Source of the DNA: Chloroflexia bacterium
Lineage (GTDB): Bacteria; Chloroflexota; Chloroflexia; Thermomicrobiales; UBA6265
NCBI GenBank assembly: GCA_013696265.1
Contig: JACCYX010000031.1
Span: 1-6,558, forward strand
DNA length: 6,558 nt
Direction of reading: 5' to 3'
The notes below the pieces were generated by a model. The model searched no databases. It saw only the letters and a list, made by a program, of their open reading frames with translations, and had not been told where the DNA came from. The stretch's first letter is position 1; every line of letters begins with the position of its first letter. Below, piece by piece: positions 5,283 to 6,558 of the stretch. Position numbers and translations under genes: made by a program.

Positions 5283-6558
5283 CTAACCCGGGGCATTTTC
5301 CGTCGGTTCGAGGGCGGTTTCGTCAACCCAGCCTTGATCGCCGGACCCATCGACAGTCACCGGCCACCAGACGATTTCGTCCGTAGTTTCGGGTTCGCCG
5401 GTAATCGATACCGTCGTGCCCGCCAAGAGTTCGGCTCGCTCGACCGCCGTTGAAGCAGGACCGCCGCGCAGGCTGGTTGGTGACGTCACGCGGGCGACCC
5501 CGCCGGCTTCCAGCCGTAGTCCGCGCGCACCGATCGCGTAGACGTACGTATCGCCACTTCCGACGTACACGACCCCATCGACCACCGCCGGCGAAGACGT
5601 CACCCAGGAGCCCGTGGTCACGCGCCACACCTCGCTCCCGGAAACGGCGTCGAGCGCGTAGACATTGGCATCTTCACTCCCGGTATAGATGACTCCCGCT
5701 GCCACCGCTGGCGACGACCACACCTCGGTAGCCGTCGCGAAACGCCACCGTTCATTGCCGGATCCCGCGTCCAGCGCATAGATATTGGAGTCGAGACTCC
5801 CGGCATAGACGACGCCATCGACCACCGCCGGCGATGACCACAGCCCACCGGTGGCGAACCGCCAGCGTTCGGTGCCCAGGGCCGCGTCCAGCGCGTAGAC
5901 GTTGGAGGTGTATCCGCCAACGTAGAGGACCCCCTCGACGACCGCCGGCGATGACCGCACGGGTTCATCGGTTCCGAATCGCCATACCTCGGTGCCCAGG
6001 GCCGCGTCCAGCGCGTAGATGTTCGCGTCCCAACTCCCGACGTACACGATGCCGTCAACGACCGCCGGCGATGAGTATACATAATCGTTGGTGCCAAAGC
6101 GCCACAGCTCACTCCCGGAGACCGCGTCCAGCGCGTAGACGTTGAAATCTTCACCTCCGACATGGACGACGCCGTCGACCACCGCCGGTGAGGAAAAGAC
6201 ACTTCCACCGGTGGCGAAGCGCCATCGTTCGGCACCGGTGGCCGCGTCCAGTGCATACACGTTGGAATCACTGCTTCCGATGTAGACGACGCCGTCGACC
6301 ACCGCCGGCGAGGAATACACGCTCCCGCCGGTGACGAAGCGCCAAAGGACCCTGCTGGAAACCGCGTCCTGGGCGTAGACATTAGAATCGGTGCTTCCGG
6401 TATAGACGACATCGTCGATCACCGCCGGGGCAGACCACACGCTCCCACCCGTGGCGAAGCTCCAGAGGAGTTCGACGCCATTCGCGGGATCGGGACCAGG
6501 ACCGGGCATTTCTCCCGTGCGGGCCGGGTTGCCCCGGAACATCGGCACACCCGCGCCG
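5283..6558 (-). CDS. PQQ-like beta-propeller protein with C-terminal SH3-like domain (5' end outside window)
   Basis: The frame is open to the right window edge and ends at TAG (5283-5285), giving 424 visible residues. The GTG at 6548 is not a convincing start: the MFRGNPARTG segment it begins is usually internal, following a signal peptide, membrane segment or other domain. From about residue 31 there are eight repeats with the pattern WRFATGGSVxSSPAVVDGVVYVGS, then NVYALDAxSG, seven of 40 residues and one (the sixth) of 39. This is the PQQ/BamB-type blade, so an eight-bladed propeller closes exactly. Residues about 355-418 form an SH3-like domain (VTSPTSLRGGPAS, then LLAGTTVSITGEP, then WWPVTVDGSGDQGWVDE), often involved in binding cell wall or peptide. 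Such proteins are usually extracytoplasmic; the N-terminal part that would show this is missing. PQQ binding itself is not implied by the fold. Function unknown; a scaffold or sensor role is inference. Confidence 0.93.
   Translation of the reverse strand, partial: GAGVPMFRGNPARTGEMPGPGPDPANGVELLWSFATGGSVWSAPAVIDDVVYTGSTDSNVYAQDAVSSRVLWRFVTGGSVYSSPAVVDGVVYIGSSDSNVYALDAATGAERWRFATGGSVFSSPAVVDGVVHVGGEDFNVYALDAVSGSELWRFGTNDYVYSSPAVVDGIVYVGSWDANIYALDAALGTEVWRFGTDEPVRSSPAVVEGVLYVGGYTSNVYALDAALGTERWRFATGGLWSSPAVVDGVVYAGSLDSNIYALDAGSGNERWRFATATEVWSSPAVAAGVIYTGSEDANVYALDAVSGSEVWRVTTGSWVTSSPAVVDGVVYVGSGDTYVYAIGARGLRLEAGGVARVTSPTSLRGGPASTAVERAELLAGTTVSITGEPETTDEIVWWPVTVDGSGDQGWVDETALEPTENAPG
5508..6467 (-). 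repeat. Eight tandem units of about 120 bp encoding propeller blades
   Basis: The plus-strand core ACCACCGCCGGCG or a close variant recurs at 5581, 5701, 5821, 5938, 6058, 6178, 6298 and 6418. Spacing is 120 bp except 117 bp between 5821 and 5938, where one codon is missing (GGLWSS in place of GGSVWSS). The units also share the block around GCGTCCAGCGCGTAGA; at 5871 and 5991 the match is exact for about 30 bp, suggesting recent duplication or gene conversion. The repeats are coding, in frame and without spacers. Confidence 0.9.

Noticed and set aside
4683..5453. 256-codon plus-strand frame over the UPF0178 gene
   Set aside because: Arginine- and glycine-rich out-of-frame translation; the 4723-5232 frame matches UPF0178 throughout.
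5618..6412. 264-codon minus-strand frame inside the propeller gene
   Set aside because: A repetitive out-of-frame translation produced by the repeat periodicity; the other frame gives perfect propeller blades.
5508..6467. Regularly spaced repeats as a CRISPR array
   Set aside because: The 120-bp units are in-frame coding repeats of a beta-propeller with no unique spacers and no cas genes nearby.

Overview
High-GC bacterial DNA with tightly packed genes on both strands. The post-hinge part of SMC has the form I associate with Thermomicrobia-like Chloroflexota: an RVGY segment where many SMCs have G-P-V-N, followed by EEYERES. That placement is from memory of the family, not from a search. The window holds two incomplete genes at its edges (smc on the left, a PQQ-type beta-propeller protein on the right) and six complete genes between them.

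Left (2-1591, +): the C-terminal part of the chromosome-organising ATPase SMC, ending in its signature and Walker B motifs. Convergent to it lies a three-gene block on the minus strand (1615-2634), read from right to left: an AbrB/MazE-type antitoxin, a RelE/ParE-type toxin overlapping it by 8 bp, and, 92 bp further on, a HigA-like XRE regulator. The toxin is thus flanked by two antitoxin-type genes. A candidate promoter (2680-2708) with a 13-bp palindrome over the predicted transcription start lies in front of the block, as expected for autorepression.

Middle: divergent from the toxin-antitoxin block is a DUF899 thioredoxin-like protein (2821-3522, +) with a CxxC motif. It converges on a class II Fic protein (3537-4586, -) that carries the full HPFQDGNGRLSR motif, an N-terminal inhibitory motif and a C-terminal winged helix. 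The Fic gene has an AT-richer upstream region with short repeats phased at about 10 bp.

Right: a UPF0178 (YaiI/YqxD, DUF188) protein (4723-5232, +), whose start codon lacks a usable Shine-Dalgarno spacing and may be leaderless. It is convergent to the C-terminal part of an eight-bladed PQQ-like propeller with a terminal SH3-like domain (5283-6558, -), which contains eight tandem units of about 120 bp.

Overall this looks like a chromosomal segment where an accessory module (toxin-antitoxin, possibly Fic) sits next to the core gene smc. I see no CRISPR array, RNA gene, insertion sequence or attachment site. The gene families are recognisable. The least ordinary parts are the toxin with two potential antitoxins and the regulatory repeats in front of the toxin-antitoxin and Fic genes.
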